From: Xenococcus sp. PCC 7305 | Lineage (GTDB): Bacteria > Cyanobacteriota > Cyanobacteriia > Cyanobacteriales > Xenococcaceae | Reading direction: 5' to 3' | Assembly (NCBI RefSeq): GCF_000332055.1 | Contig: NZ_ALVZ01000190.1 | Span: 1 to 46,849, forward strand | Length of the DNA: 46,849 nucleotides | In this document: positions 18,322-29,766 of the stretch, piece by piece | Layout of the letters: each line of letters opens with the position of its first letter | Numbering within the stretch: position 1 is the first letter of the stretch | Notes under the pieces: generated by a model | The model's database searches: none | What the model saw: the letters and a program-made list of their open reading frames with translations, nothing else | Told to the model about the DNA's origin: nothing | Program-made: the position numbers and the translations under genes

Positions 18322-19812
18322 TTATGAAGTTATATTATTGTTAGAATGCCGACGAAAAATTATCATGTTTTGACCAACCACAGGGCTTCTCGCAACTAAA
18401 TTGTCATTGTTATCTTTAATTACTAATTTCCTAAATTCCAAGTTTTGCGATCGCAAAAACATATCTGAGACAATTTCATCTTGTTCTGTAGTTTCTAATT
18501 GATACCAATCATCGGCAATTCTCACAGTAAGAACGTTGCTCGTGATATTAGGTTCTAGAGATAACACGAGATCTTCTTGATAGCCTTCAGAAAGCTCTAA
18601 AACTTTATGGCTCAACAAAGCAATTAAATTTTGTTCTGGAGTGAGCTTGACATCATGAATGATAGTTTTCACATCCAATTTTTCCTCGGCAAACTCTGAA
18701 ACTAAAGTTTCAGGAATTAGAATGTTCGGTTCTGGTTCTGAGATGTTTTCTGGAATTCTATCTATTTCTGAAGTTGCTGTTGGGTCTAGTTTTTTGTCTA
18801 TTATTTTCTCTGTGTTTGAGGATGGATTAGTAGCAGATGTATTTTCCCGCTCAGAAAACTCTTCGGCCGTGGAAATATCGGTGGCTATTTTAGTTTCTAT
18901 TTGAGCATTAGGTAATACTGTTTCGGGATTAGATTGTGACATTGCTTTTGATTCAGTAGCAACTTCAGGATCTAAAATATTTTCTGTTACCAAATTTGCC
19001 GCCTCTTCTGATTCTGGAGCCAATAAAACGTCACTGGGCGCTGAAGGTTCTTGAGCTATAGATTTAGCTGCTAGAGCATTCGTTGTGACTTCTCTGTTTT
19101 CTGTTGCTGGCTGTTGAGAAATTTGCTCGGTTACAGTAGATTTTGGTCCCTCTTTTACTTCTTTTGTAACAATAATTGCTTCGTTTTGTAGTTTATTCTC
19201 AGTCAGATTATTCGCAATTAAGGGTGATTCTTCCCTAATAATTTCAGTTGTTTCTGCCGGTGAAATTTGTTCTGTGATTCCTGGAGATAAATATTTTAAA
19301 GAAATAGGAATTATCGCCACTATGATAGCAATAATTGCGATCGCAATCCAGTTTCTTTTTTTCCGTGCTTTAGGAGTTTTTTTGGGAGATTTCGCCGGTG
19401 TTTCGGGAGCTATTTCTTGATTTAATGATTCTGGTTCTTCAGGAATTTTAGATATAGGTATTTGAGATACTAAATTTTCCGATTCTGATATTTCTACTTT
19501 TGAAGCCGTTGCTTTCTCTTGAGCAGGAGACGGAATAACTTCTGGCTGAATTTCGGCAACCCCATTAGCTTCAATATCAACTGGAGTCATTTCAGCTTCT
19601 GGGGCAACTGTTTCTTCTGGTAAATTAGCGAGCAGGCTTTCTAATTCTTCAGTCGTTGTTATTAGAGTTTCCACTGCATTAGTAGAAGGCAAATCTACTA
19701 CAGACGTAGAGTTAAGTTGCTCAATAATTGTTTCTAATTTCTTAATTGCTGTCCGCAACTGGTCTACCGTTTTGCTTTTAGATAAAGGGTTTTGGCGATC
19801 TTCTGAGTCCAT
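18322..19812 (-). CDS. Single-span acidic protein with conserved C-terminal domain
   Basis: 496 residues. Residues 10-65 are helical (possible coiled coil). A Glu/Pro-rich linker leads to a basic patch (KKTPKARKKR) and one membrane span at about 154-173. A long, low-complexity Glu/Thr/Ser-rich stretch follows to about residue 385. The last 100 residues look folded (LSEGYQEDLVLSLEPN, then VLTVRIADDWYQLE and MFLRSQNLEFRKLVIKD). The basic side before the span suggests the N-terminus is cytoplasmic and the C-terminal domain periplasmic. I do not recognise the family. HIP1 sites and normal codon use argue against recent transfer. Confidence 0.8.
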   Translation of the reverse strand: MDSEDRQNPLSKSKTVDQLRTAIKKLETIIEQLNSTSVVDLPSTNAVETLITTTEELESLLANLPEETVAPEAEMTPVDIEANGVAEIQPEVIPSPAQEKATASKVEISESENLVSQIPISKIPEEPESLNQEIAPETPAKSPKKTPKARKKRNWIAIAIIAIIVAIIPISLKYLSPGITEQISPAETTEIIREESPLIANNLTENKLQNEAIIVTKEVKEGPKSTVTEQISQQPATENREVTTNALAAKSIAQEPSAPSDVLLAPESEEAANLVTENILDPEVATESKAMSQSNPETVLPNAQIETKIATDISTAEEFSERENTSATNPSSNTEKIIDKKLDPTATSEIDRIPENISEPEPNILIPETLVSEFAEEKLDVKTIIHDVKLTPEQNLIALLSHKVLELSEGYQEDLVLSLEPNITSNVLTVRIADDWYQLETTEQDEIVSDMFLRSQNLEFRKLVIKDNNDNLVARSPVVGQNMIIFRRHSNNNITS

Positions 19813-20116
19813 AACATCATAACGCTAGTACAAAACCAACTTTTAACATAAAAACACTTACTCAAAATCAAATCTTCATGGTTATTGAGATAAATTACAG
19901 TTTTTTCGCGGATGACCAGTACATATAAACTCTATGATAATTGAATTCATCCGTAATTATCAGTATCGGAATTTTTGGAGTTTTTCCTAATTCAGCATTT
20001 ACAATTAACTAATTAATAATTATACTGTAAAAAATTAAATAATATCTTAATATTTAATCTTTTGACATTTCCACAGTGCCGTTCAGTGGATTATTAGGAG
20101 AGGTTTTGTACTGTAA
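19813..20116. promoter_or_regulatory. Divergent intergenic region upstream of the diguanylate cyclase gene
   Basis: 304 bp, AT-rich. Two short inverted repeats are visible: CGGATGA (19909-19915) with TCATCCG (19947-19953), and GATAATT (19936-19942) with AATTATC (19955-19961). They interleave and so could be alternative structures or operators. AGGAGAGG lies about 17 nt before the ATG at 20117. No gene is seen. Confidence 0.4.
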
Positions 20117-21112
20117 ATGGAACACAAACAAGATACAATATTGATCGTTGATCATAACCCATATGCTTTAAGTCACTTAACGACAACTCTTAATAATAAA
20201 GGTTATCAAACAAAAAAAGCCTTTGATGGAAATAAAGCCGTTAATTTTGCTTATGAAGCCGAGCCAGATTTGATTCTTCTAGATTTAGAGACGCCTCCAA
20301 TCAATGGTTATCAAGTTTGTTCTTCTCTTAAAGACAGTGATCGCACTAATAAAATTCCGATTATTTTTGTCAGTGATTCCCATGATCGAACAGATCGGGT
20401 AAAAGCTATTGAAATAGGTGGTGTTGATTATATTACAAAACCTTTTTATCTTGAAGAAGTAATTGCTCGTATTGAAAGGCAACTAGAAATTCAGCGATTA
20501 CAAAAATTATTGCGGCAACAAAATATATTGCTGCAAAAGGAAATAGAACGACGCATCAAAGTGGAAACAGCTTTACGTGAAGCGAACCAAGAATTGCATT
20601 GCTTAGCAACTATCGATACTCTCACGGGGATTGCGAATCGCCGTAAGTTTGACTATTATCTGGAGAAGGAATGGCGAAGACTAGCGAGACAACAAGCACC
20701 TCTGTCTTTAATCCTTCTAGATATAGATTATTTTAAAAGATACAACGATAGCAAAGGTCATCAAGAAGGAGATCTTTGCTTAAAGAAAGTAGCATCAGCG
20801 ATCGCAAAAACCGTGCATCGCCCTGCTGATTTGGTAGCTCGTTATGGTGGTGAAGAATTTGCGGTGATTCTTCCTCATACTGATTTGGATGGCGCTGTTT
20901 ATATCGGCAATAAAATTAAAATGGCGATCCAAAAGCTGAATATTAAACACCCATTATCGGATATTAGTGATATTGTGACCACGAGTCAGGGAATCAGCAG
21001 CGCAATCCCTACCGCAGATATTAGTGCTGAATCTTTAATTTATGATGCGGATATTGCTCTTTATGATGCTAAAAGACAAGGTAGGAATCAACTGCAAGTT
21101 AAAGCTGCATGA
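20117..21112 (+). CDS. Response regulator diguanylate cyclase (REC-GGDEF)
   Basis: 331 residues. The N-terminal receiver domain (about 5-120) has the phospho-acceptor Asp56 in LILLDLETPP, Ser86 and Lys108 (ITKPF). The usual acidic pair near residue 12 is reduced to VDH (Asp12-His13). A short coiled coil (125-160) connects to a GGDEF domain (165-330) with the active signature RYGGEEF (GGEEF at 244-248) and DIDYFKRYND. An RxxD inhibitory site (RPAD, 235-238) lies five residues before GGEEF, so product inhibition by cyclic di-GMP is expected. It should make cyclic di-GMP when phosphorylated by an unlinked histidine kinase. Confidence 0.94.
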   Translation: MEHKQDTILIVDHNPYALSHLTTTLNNKGYQTKKAFDGNKAVNFAYEAEPDLILLDLETPPINGYQVCSSLKDSDRTNKIPIIFVSDSHDRTDRVKAIEIGGVDYITKPFYLEEVIARIERQLEIQRLQKLLRQQNILLQKEIERRIKVETALREANQELHCLATIDTLTGIANRRKFDYYLEKEWRRLARQQAPLSLILLDIDYFKRYNDSKGHQEGDLCLKKVASAIAKTVHRPADLVARYGGEEFAVILPHTDLDGAVYIGNKIKMAIQKLNIKHPLSDISDIVTTSQGISSAIPTADISAESLIYDADIALYDAKRQGRNQLQVKAA

Positions 21113-21145
21113 GTTGACTAAAATGTATTCTGGTCATACCTAATT

Positions 21146-21165
21146 CCTCATCCTTCATCCCTTAA
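21146..21165. repeat. Short heptamer array, GGGATGA type on the minus strand
   Basis: CCTCATCCTTCATCCCTTAA is the reverse complement of the GGATGAGGGATGA-type units found elsewhere. It lies between the convergent stops of the cyclase and pyrophosphorylase genes. Confidence 0.6.
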
Positions 21166-21169
21166 CTAA

Positions 21170-22333
21170 TCACCCGTCACTATTCAATAAATTTCGAATA
21201 GCAGTTTCATGTTCTGCCTTAGCCTCAGGAGGGGCGTGACGGGAATCGGTGATTAACCAGTCTAATGCTGCTGCCCTAACATCGATCGCGGCACCAGTTT
21301 TGTCTACGCAATAGCGACCGAAAACTAATTTATCTACTAAGCGAATTCCCTCTCCCAAACGGGAATATTCAAAAATGACGCTGTTATCGACAGTGGCATC
21401 ACGACAAATCCAGCAATTGGGGCCTATCATACTGGGTCCAATAATCGTCGCACCATCTTCTATTTTAGTCATGCCACCAATATAGACTGGACCTTGAATG
21501 TTGACTTTATCCCAATTCACTGAGACATTTAAGCCTGTATAAATGCCTGGCTTGACTTCTATCCCGGGAATTCTGACATTTTTAATTTCTCCTTGGAGAA
21601 CACCTCGAATTGCACGCCAATAATCGGGAACCTTGCCAATATCAACCCATTGGAAATCCATTGCCACGGCATAAAAGGGAGCCTGTTTGGCTACTAGTTG
21701 AGGGAATAGTTCTCCGCCAATATCATATTCTTGATTTGGTGGTATGTAGTCAAAAATCTCTGGTTCAAAAATATAGATTCCTGTATTGATATTGGTACTC
21801 AAGGCTTCTTGCACTGTCGGCTTTTCCTGAAAAGATTGAATTCTCCCATCTTCATCGGTAACAACAACACCATAGCTAGAGACATCTTCTTTGGGAACAG
21901 ATTTGGTAACAATGGTTGCGATCGCGCCTTTATCTTTATGCCATTGAATAGCTTCGCTTAGATCAAGATCAATCAAAGCATCGCCACATAGAACAATAAA
22001 AGTGTCATCAAAAAAGGTTTTAAACTCTTGAATTTTTTTAAGCCCTCCTGCCGAGCCTAAAGCCTCCCCCACGAGTTCTCCATCAACAATGCGACCTTCA
22101 AAAGAATAGCCAATATTAACCCCAAAACGTTGACCATCACGAAAATAGCCTTCTATTTCATGGGCCAGATGACTAACATTAACCATGACTTGGTCAAAAC
22201 CGTGTTGCCTCAAGAGTTCCAGGAGAAACTCCATTACTGGTTTTTGCAATATAGGAATTAAAGGCTTAGGAATTGTATAAGTTATGGGACGAACACGAGT
22301 GCCTTTACCGGCTGCCAGAATCATGGCCTTCAT
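21170..22333 (-). CDS. Sugar-nucleotide pyrophosphorylase with left-handed β-helix tail
   Basis: 387 residues. The N-terminal nucleotidyltransferase carries the activation loop MILAAGKGTRVRPIT (GxGxRxxP) and IPKPLIPILQKPVMEFLLE, plus VLCGDALIDLDL, the metal-binding Asp region. From about residue 255, hexapeptide repeats (VYIGGMTKIEDGATIIGPSM) form a left-handed β-helix. This layout fits mannose-1-phosphate guanylyltransferase or glucose-1-phosphate thymidylyl/uridylyltransferase-like enzymes that activate sugars for exopolysaccharide or glycan synthesis. It lacks the C-terminal phosphomannomutase domain of the long cyanobacterial version. The substrate cannot be decided from sequence. It follows chlH on the same strand with a 181-bp gap. 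Confidence 0.9.
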   Translation of the reverse strand: MKAMILAAGKGTRVRPITYTIPKPLIPILQKPVMEFLLELLRQHGFDQVMVNVSHLAHEIEGYFRDGQRFGVNIGYSFEGRIVDGELVGEALGSAGGLKKIQEFKTFFDDTFIVLCGDALIDLDLSEAIQWHKDKGAIATIVTKSVPKEDVSSYGVVVTDEDGRIQSFQEKPTVQEALSTNINTGIYIFEPEIFDYIPPNQEYDIGGELFPQLVAKQAPFYAVAMDFQWVDIGKVPDYWRAIRGVLQGEIKNVRIPGIEVKPGIYTGLNVSVNWDKVNIQGPVYIGGMTKIEDGATIIGPSMIGPNCWICRDATVDNSVIFEYSRLGEGIRLVDKLVFGRYCVDKTGAAIDVRAAALDWLITDSRHAPPEAKAEHETAIRNLLNSDG

Positions 22334-22514
22334 TAAAGCTTCTCCTAAACCAGATGCATACTATAAAAAATCGACTACTCCAGTTTATCAACAATGTTTC
22401 CAAACCAAGAAATATCAATAAATTTATTGAATAACCCAGATGGCATTATCCAAACTTGGGGAAAAATAGAAGTCTCTAATTCCCTTGTCTGCTGGATTAT
22501 TCAAGTTATGTTGA

Positions 22515-25500
22515 TTATTCAACTCCTTCGATTTTGTCTTCAACTTCTTGATACAACTCTCTTAATCTATCGAGATTTTCTTCACTAGTTTCCCAGTAAC
22601 CACGACCATTGACTTCGAGTAAAGTTCCAACAATCTTACGGAAAGAATTGGGATTCATATCCATCAGACGTTTACACATTTCGGGGTCATCAATAAAAGT
22701 GGTATTGACATCTTCATAAACCCAGTTATCCACAGCATCAGCAGTGGCACTCCAGCCCATGGTGTTAACCAAGCGTTTAGAAAGTTCTCTAACACCTTCA
22801 TAACCGTGACTCAGCATCCCTTCATACCATTTGGGATTGAGTAATTTAGTCCGAGCATCTAAACGGACGGTTTCTGATAGAGTACGAATTTGAGCATTAG
22901 CCGTAGTTGTATCCGCAATGAAAGCAGTCGGTTTTTTGCCATCATCACGTAAGCTAGCGACAATTTTGGTCGGGTCAGAATCGAAGTAATGGGATACGTC
23001 TGTCAGACTGATTTCTGAAGAGTCAAGATTTTGGAAAGTAACTTCGGCTGTTTTCAGGGATTTCTCAAATATTTGCCGATTTTCACTCATGATTCCTGGA
23101 TTATCGGAATCAAAAGCAAAGGATTTGCGGTTGAGATACATGTCTTGTAATTCTTTTTCTTCCTCCCAGGTACTATTTTCTACTGCCAAGTTGATATTAG
23201 AAGAATAGGAACCAGAAGAATTGGAAAAGATCCGAGTTGCGGCTTGACGCAGATTAACGCCCATTTCCGCCGCCTGCTCAAGGGCATGTTTGCGAACAAA
23301 GTTCATTTCTGGAGGTTCGTCTGATTCTGCTGCCATTTTCACGGCTTGGTCTAGCAAATTCATTTGGTTGATAAACAAATCACGGAACACTCCAGAGCAA
23401 TTGACCACCACATCGATGCGAGGGCGACCTAATTCTTCTAGGGGAATCAGTTCTAACTTATTCACTCTTCCTAAGGCGTCGGGCACAGGACGGACTCCTA
23501 CCATCCACATGATTTGGGCTAGGGATTCACCATAGGTTTTGATATTATCGGTTCCCCAAAGAACGCAAGCAATGGTTTCGGGGTAATTGCCATCATTATC
23601 TAGCTTTTGTCTTTCTACTAGTCGATCTACCACCACCTTGGCACATTTGACAGCAGCTAAGGTGGGAATAGATTGAGGGTCGAGAGCGTGGATATTTTTT
23701 CCTGTGGGTAAGACATTGGGATTGCGAATCGGGTCACCACCAGGGCCGGGCAGAACATATTCTCCTTCTAAAGCTTTGAGAAGTCCACCTAGTTCTTGAT
23801 CAGCACAAATTTGCTCCAAACAAAATTCGAGATATTCAAATAGAGGCTTGAGTAGTTCCTTGTCTACATTGAGATAACCCAAATCATGTAAAGCTGCGAC
23901 CCAAGGTTCTTTCTTGCCAATATTAAGGAAGTTGAGCTTGGAAACCATGGAAACTCTACCTTCGGCATCGATTTGTGCTCTGACCAAAGCCCCTACTGCA
24001 TTACGAGTTGCTTGGATAATATCTTGGCATAGTTGGACATCTGCTAAGACACCGCGATCATTATTGGCATAGATTTCATCAATATTCCTCTCGATGCTTT
24101 GGGCAATGATGCGAGGTAATGAGACAATTTCATCCTCTTCGCGATCTAAAGCTGCAATATTAACTAGAGTCGCGATCGCCTCTTCTGCTGTGGGAGGTTT
24201 GCCAATTACATGTAAGCCACAGGGCAAAAGACGTGATTCAATTTCCATCAGTTGTTTGTAAACTAAACCAATGATTGTGTCTCTTTCGTCTTGAGTTAAT
24301 TCTTTGGCTGCTTTTTCGGGAAAGTCAATATCTTTATCGAGATTAACAATTCGCGCTTGATCCATCACAGTATCGACAATTTGGACACCGCGACCACTAT
24401 CTTTGAGACCTTGGTAAGAACCAATAAGTTCACCTAATTCTTTCAACCCTTTGTATAATCCAGCATTTTCCGCTGGGGGAGTGAGGTAAGAAATAGTAGA
24501 AGCATAACCACGACGTTTGGCAATAGTCGCTTCTGAAGGATTATTTGCCGCGTAATAATAAATATTGGGAATCGAACCAATCAAGCTATCGGGATAGCAT
24601 TCCCCAGACATGCCCATTTGTTTGCCTGGCATGAATTCTAAGGAGCCATGAGTACCGAAGTGGAGTACCGCATCAGCTTGCCATACTTGCTCTAGGTAAG
24701 TGTAGTAAGCGGCAAAACCATGGTGAGGAGACGCTGATTTGGAGAACAAGAGTAGCATGGGATCTCCTTCATAACCGAAGGTGGGTTGTACTCCGATAAA
24801 CACATTTCCGAACTGTTTACCGTAGATCAAAAGATTTTGGCCATCACTATTGAGATGTCCTGGAGGGGGTCCCCAATTCTCTTCTAACTTGCTGGAATAG
24901 GGAGTTAGTTTTTCATATTCTGCCACAGACATCCGATGGGCAATATTCAATTCGGGAGAGGCATATTGAGCTGTTGCATCATGAATTACTAATTCCATCA
25001 ACTCTTGGGCCGATTCGGGGAAATCCTGAACATCGTAGCCATTGCCCCTAAGTCCTTTCATGACTTCATAGATTGAGCCAAAGACATCCAGATAGGCCGC
25101 AGTTCCCACATTTCCTTTATCGGGGGGGAAACTAAAAACAGTGATGGCAATTTTCTTATCTAATTTAGGCTTTTTGCGAAGATTGCCCCATTTCATTGCT
25201 CTTTTGGCGATCGCTTCTATCCGATCCTGCAATGCGATCGCCCGACCTGTATCACCGTCACGACCCGAAACAATAATCGGCTCAATCGCGCCATCAAGTT
25301 CGGGAATTGCGATTTGCAATGCTACTTGCACTGGATGCAATCCTAATTCGCTAGCTTCCCATTCTTCAGTAGTTTGGAAGACAATGGGCAATGCCACCAT
25401 ATAAGGACGATTCAATCGTTTCAGAGAATCAATTGCTTTAGGATGATCTTGTCTTGCCGGTCCGCCCACTAGGGCAAAACCAGTGAGAGATACCACCACA

Positions 25501-26504
25501 TCAACTAAAGGTTGGGGTTCAGTGCTGTTAGTGACTTCCCAGAAATACTCTTCTACTGGTTTGGAAAAATCTAGACCTCCAGCAAATACAGGAAGTACTC
25601 GCGCTCCCATCGCTTCTAGTTCTTGCACCATGGCTACATAATGGGCATCATCTTTTGTTACTAGATGGGTACGTTGCAAAACCAACCCAATGCAAGGAGC
25701 TAAGGGATCTTTTAAATTATCGTCAATATCGCTGCGGGAGTTAAACCAATTAAGATACTCTTTGACATCTTCGAACATTTCTGGGGCGAGGGGATGCCAA
25801 ACTCCCATATCGGGATAGACAATGGGTTCAGAGTAGGTAACCCCATTGGCAATATTTTTATCCTGATAAACATATTTATCGGCCAGCATTAGCAGGAAGT
25901 TCTCTAGGTTGTCAGAGTTGCCACCAAGCCAATATTGAAAACTCAACATGAAATTACGGGCGTCCTGGGCTTTTTCCACAGGCAAGTATTTCAGTACTTT
26001 GGGCAAGGTGCGTAACAACTTGAGCATCGCATCTTGGAAGGAGCTGCCTGAATTTTCCTTCCGCTTGCGCATAAACTGTGCGATCGCACTCTTAGATTGT
26101 CCCAACTGCGCCATCGAGAAGCTACCCATCTTGTTAAGCCTCATTACTTCTGGCATCGAAGGAAAGACAATCGCAGCATCTAGGCGATCGCGATGAGGGG
26201 TAACAGCAGCTACGACTTTCTGAGCCAAATCTTCAATAAAGATCAAAGACGCAATAAAGATATTTGCCTGGGTCATATCCTGCTGGAAATCGGCATAATT
26301 TTCTTCATTGCGAAGTTCTTCGATCAAATACCCATTCAGTTCTATAGCCAAATGGGGGTTGTTTTTATTGATATTTCTCGCAGCTTCAGACAAGGTGCTT
26401 TGGTACTGAGGCTCCAGCACGACATAGACCACCCTCAGCAAATCACGCCCTTTGAGGTCTTCTGGCGTTACACGACGTATGGTGGACTTGACGTGAGTGA
26501 ACAT
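22515..26504 (-). CDS. chlH: Magnesium chelatase subunit H
   Basis: 1,329 residues, the normal ChlH length. ChlH binds protoporphyrin IX and, with the ATPase ChlI-ChlD complex, inserts magnesium as the first committed step of chlorophyll synthesis. The N-terminal domain ([21 protein letters not shown]) and the long CobN/Mg-chelatase region are intact, with [16 protein letters not shown] and [18 protein letters not shown] visible. It is distinct from CobN in length and N-terminus. The 241-bp upstream gap holds a perfect HLR1 motif, which suggests control by the response regulator RpaB. chlI and chlD are not in the window. Confidence 0.98.
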   Translation of the reverse strand: MFTHVKSTIRRVTPEDLKGRDLLRVVYVVLEPQYQSTLSEAARNINKNNPHLAIELNGYLIEELRNEENYADFQQDMTQANIFIASLIFIEDLAQKVVAAVTPHRDRLDAAIVFPSMPEVMRLNKMGSFSMAQLGQSKSAIAQFMRKRKENSGSSFQDAMLKLLRTLPKVLKYLPVEKAQDARNFMLSFQYWLGGNSDNLENFLLMLADKYVYQDKNIANGVTYSEPIVYPDMGVWHPLAPEMFEDVKEYLNWFNSRSDIDDNLKDPLAPCIGLVLQRTHLVTKDDAHYVAMVQELEAMGARVLPVFAGGLDFSKPVEEYFWEVTNSTEPQPLVDVVVSLTGFALVGGPARQDHPKAIDSLKRLNRPYMVALPIVFQTTEEWEASELGLHPVQVALQIAIPELDGAIEPIIVSGRDGDTGRAIALQDRIEAIAKRAMKWGNLRKKPKLDKKIAITVFSFPPDKGNVGTAAYLDVFGSIYEVMKGLRGNGYDVQDFPESAQELMELVIHDATAQYASPELNIAHRMSVAEYEKLTPYSSKLEENWGPPPGHLNSDGQNLLIYGKQFGNVFIGVQPTFGYEGDPMLLLFSKSASPHHGFAAYYTYLEQVWQADAVLHFGTHGSLEFMPGKQMGMSGECYPDSLIGSIPNIYYYAANNPSEATIAKRRGYASTISYLTPPAENAGLYKGLKELGELIGSYQGLKDSGRGVQIVDTVMDQARIVNLDKDIDFPEKAAKELTQDERDTIIGLVYKQLMEIESRLLPCGLHVIGKPPTAEEAIATLVNIAALDREEDEIVSLPRIIAQSIERNIDEIYANNDRGVLADVQLCQDIIQATRNAVGALVRAQIDAEGRVSMVSKLNFLNIGKKEPWVAALHDLGYLNVDKELLKPLFEYLEFCLEQICADQELGGLLKALEGEYVLPGPGGDPIRNPNVLPTGKNIHALDPQSIPTLAAVKCAKVVVDRLVERQKLDNDGNYPETIACVLWGTDNIKTYGESLAQIMWMVGVRPVPDALGRVNKLELIPLEELGRPRIDVVVNCSGVFRDLFINQMNLLDQAVKMAAESDEPPEMNFVRKHALEQAAEMGVNLRQAATRIFSNSSGSYSSNINLAVENSTWEEEKELQDMYLNRKSFAFDSDNPGIMSENRQIFEKSLKTAEVTFQNLDSSEISLTDVSHYFDSDPTKIVASLRDDGKKPTAFIADTTTANAQIRTLSETVRLDARTKLLNPKWYEGMLSHGYEGVRELSKRLVNTMGWSATADAVDNWVYEDVNTTFIDDPEMCKRLMDMNPNSFRKIVGTLLEVNGRGYWETSEENLDRLRELYQEVEDKIEGVE

Positions 26505-26677
26505 ATACTTGATTCTCCTTACTTAAACTTGGTGCGACCAGTAATTTTACGGTTCCAGCAAGACCAAAAACTCACTTAGACAACGGGTTGCTCCTAAATG
26601 TTTCTATCAAAAAATGCTCCAACAAAACCGCATTTCTCTTGATTTGACACAATTTTATAAAAAAATGGTTATATTTT

Positions 26678-26695
26678 GTTACATTCTTTTACATT
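26678..26695 (+). promoter_or_regulatory. HLR1 motif (putative RpaB-binding site) upstream of chlH
   Basis: GTTACATTCTTTTACATT fits the HLR1 consensus (G/T)TTACA(T/A)(T/A)NN(G/T)TTACA(T/A)(T/A) at every defined position. It lies 174-191 bp upstream of the chlH start, in the orientation opposite to chlH. A further half-site (TTTACAAA) follows near 26724. Confidence 0.65.
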
Positions 26696-26745
26696 TGTAA
26701 TGAGTGTACACTTTTATTTTTGTTTACAAAGATTAATAAAATATT

Positions 26746-27174
26746 TTAACTTACAGGACTAACTGGCCAAAGAAAATGCCCAGCAGCAGTTCCCAGGATA
26801 AGTAAAATCAGCTGTGCTGGGATAGGCACAATGGCCTTATAAGACAAACCTGCCACTAGGATCAAGAATGTTAATCCCAACAAAATCATTAGAGGACTGG
26901 GGCTGGAGAATAATGGCGTTGCCCTGGCCAGAAAAAAATGACCACCAATGACACCCCAAGCCCAAGTTATGACAAAAAAGCGACTATAAGACCAATTTTG
27001 GATAACCTCGCTGATAGTGTCTTCTTGAACATCATTAAAAGCGAGAAAAAAGTCTACGACTATAACGATTACAAATACTACCAGAATAAATTTTTCGGTG
27101 AATACTACCCATTTAGAAGCATTAATGTTGAGAGCCAGCTGCTTAATCAAGGGGGTTTGTTCGTTGATACTCAT
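26746..27174 (-). CDS. Four-span small membrane protein
   Basis: 142 residues from ATG 27174; a GTG at 27201 would add nine residues (MSLLFHKIT). Four hydrophobic segments are visible: KFILVVFVIVIVVDFFLAF, FFVITWAWGVIGGHFFLA, LMILLGLTFLILVAGLSY and IPAQLILLILGTAAGHFLWP. I do not recognise the family. It lies between thiC and chlH on the same strand, and has no clear ribosome site at either start. Confidence 0.65.
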   Translation of the reverse strand: MSINEQTPLIKQLALNINASKWVVFTEKFILVVFVIVIVVDFFLAFNDVQEDTISEVIQNWSYSRFFVITWAWGVIGGHFFLARATPLFSSPSPLMILLGLTFLILVAGLSYKAIVPIPAQLILLILGTAAGHFLWPVSPVS

Positions 27175-27249
27175 GGTTATTTTATGGAACAATAACGACA
27201 CCTTATATAATAAACTGCGTCTAATTTGAAACCCTTAGTTTTTGTAAAT

Positions 27250-27302
27250 AGAAAAGAAAACACGCCATCTAACTTGTAAATAAAAATCAAATGACGTGTT
27301 TT
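27250..27302 (-). terminator. Likely thiC terminator (bidirectional hairpin)
   Basis: AAAACACGCCAT (27257-27268) pairs with ATGACGTGTTTT (27291-27302) with one wobble mismatch over a 22-nt loop. On the minus strand the stem runs into TTTTCTTTTC, the layout of an intrinsic terminator, 36 bp after the thiC stop. Confidence 0.7.
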
Positions 27303-27338
27303 ATAGATATTAAATTAGTTTAACTAATTAGCTATTGA

Positions 27339-28733
<1,395 letters not shown>

Positions 28734-28740
28734 TCAATAA

Positions 28741-28818
28741 ACAGCTTCCCTACGCTGGTACGAACCAGTCTCAGGTTCTAAGAGTATTTCTCAGCCTTTG
28801 TACAGTTATTAGCTATCA
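28741..28818 (-). ncRNA. TPP riboswitch (THI element) of thiC, with a degenerate 5' half
   Basis: Read on the minus strand, the conserved cores appear in order: GGCTGAGA (complement at 28789-28796), ACCTGA followed by CTGG...CCAG, and CAGCGTAGGGAAG (complement at 28742-28754). A six-pair P1, AUAGCU with AGCUGU, can form (one G-U pair). The usual GGGGxGC 5' strand and the P3 stem are not recognisable; that side is made of ATAACTG repeat units. The aptamer ends about 4 nt before the ribosome site of thiC, which suggests translational control. Confidence 0.8.
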
Positions 28819-28837
28819 GTTATCAGTTATCAGTTAT
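28814..28837. repeat. Heptamer array, TATCAGT type
   Basis: Three exact TATCAGT units plus a partial fourth. On the minus strand (ATAACTG/ACTGATA) the array leads directly into the 5' side of the thiC riboswitch. Confidence 0.8.
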
Positions 28838-28888
28838 TTAATTCAGTGATAATCTATTGTGGCTTGCCAGATTAATAATGAATTGTTT

Positions 28889-28927
28889 ACTGTTTACTGC
28901 TCACTGTTCACTGTTCACTGTTCACTG
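28889..28927. repeat. Heptamer array, ACTGTTC type
   Basis: Five to six units of ACTGTTT/ACTGCTC/ACTGTTC in direct tandem, in the gap between thiC and the TVP38-like gene. It is a different unit from the other arrays in the window. Confidence 0.8.
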
Positions 28928-29113
28928 AATAGGCACCCCTAGCTATGGTTAAGGATTTTAGCATTATTAATAACCGTGATGCCATGTCAACTCGACAAAC
29001 CAGATAAAGATAAATTAATCGAGAGCTAAATAAAATCTCAGCTAGTTCTCAAACACATATGAATCAATAGTATTTGACTAATCTTATTTTTGAAAATAAA
29101 TACACAGATTTTT
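28928..29113. promoter_or_regulatory. Leader region of the TVP38-like gene
   Basis: This completes the 389-bp divergent gap between thiC and the next gene, whose left part holds the riboswitch and two heptamer arrays. It is AT-rich sequence with no gene; I see no clear promoter or ribosome site before ATG 29114. Confidence 0.4.
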
Positions 29114-29749
29114 ATGAGTAAGCTGAATCTGGTTCCAGAAGTTTTACACCATAGCTTGGCAGGAATTCAAAGCTTAGGTTCATTGGGCGGGATTTTATTT
29201 GTATTCCTCTACACAGTTACCACGATCGCACTTATTCCAGGCTCGATTCTGACTTTGGGTGCTGGAGTAATCTTTGGCGTTGTTTGGGGTTCATTCTATG
29301 TTTTTCTCGGAGCAATATTCGGCGAAACCTTAGCTTTTTTGATTGGTCGTTATTTGGCAAGGGATTGGGTTTATCGAAAAATCAAGGGTAATCAAAAGTT
29401 TTTCGCGATTAATAAGGCTTTAAAGAGAAAAGGATTCAAAATAATTTTGCTCACTCGTCTTTCTCCCATTTTTCCTTTTAGTTTATTAAATTATGCTTTC
29501 GGGGTGACAGGTGTTTCTCTGCGGGATTATTTTTTAGGGTCTATTGGGATGATTCCCATGACTATTACCTATGTTTATTTCGGTTCTTTGGTTGGAGATT
29601 TAACAGCTTTGGGAGCAGATAGTGCCATCGCAAATCAGGGATTACAATGGATAGTCCGAATTTTCGGCTTGTTAAGCGCGATCGCCACAACATTTTACAT
29701 TACAAGAATTGCTCGTCAAGCTCTCAATGAATCCTTAAGACAAAGCTAA
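29114..29749 (+). CDS. TVP38/TMEM64 (VTT domain, DedA-like) membrane protein
   Basis: 211 residues from ATG 29114 (MSKLNLVPE). A TTG 24 bases upstream is the only reason for a longer reading and has no better ribosome site. The VTT domain is clear: LIPGSILTLGAGVIFG, FGETLAFLIGRYLARDW and LLTRLSPIFPFSLLNYAFG, with about five membrane spans. Members of this superfamily act in lipid scrambling or envelope homeostasis; the exact substrate here is unknown. It is convergent with the lipoprotein gene. Confidence 0.92.
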   Translation: MSKLNLVPEVLHHSLAGIQSLGSLGGILFVFLYTVTTIALIPGSILTLGAGVIFGVVWGSFYVFLGAIFGETLAFLIGRYLARDWVYRKIKGNQKFFAINKALKRKGFKIILLTRLSPIFPFSLLNYAFGVTGVSLRDYFLGSIGMIPMTITYVYFGSLVGDLTALGADSAIANQGLQWIVRIFGLLSAIATTFYITRIARQALNESLRQS

Positions 29750-29766
29750 TATTTAAAATTACTTTG

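Noticed and set aside
28814-28927. Possible CRISPR array
   Set aside because: The repeats are 7-nt units in direct tandem without spacers, and no cas genes are present.
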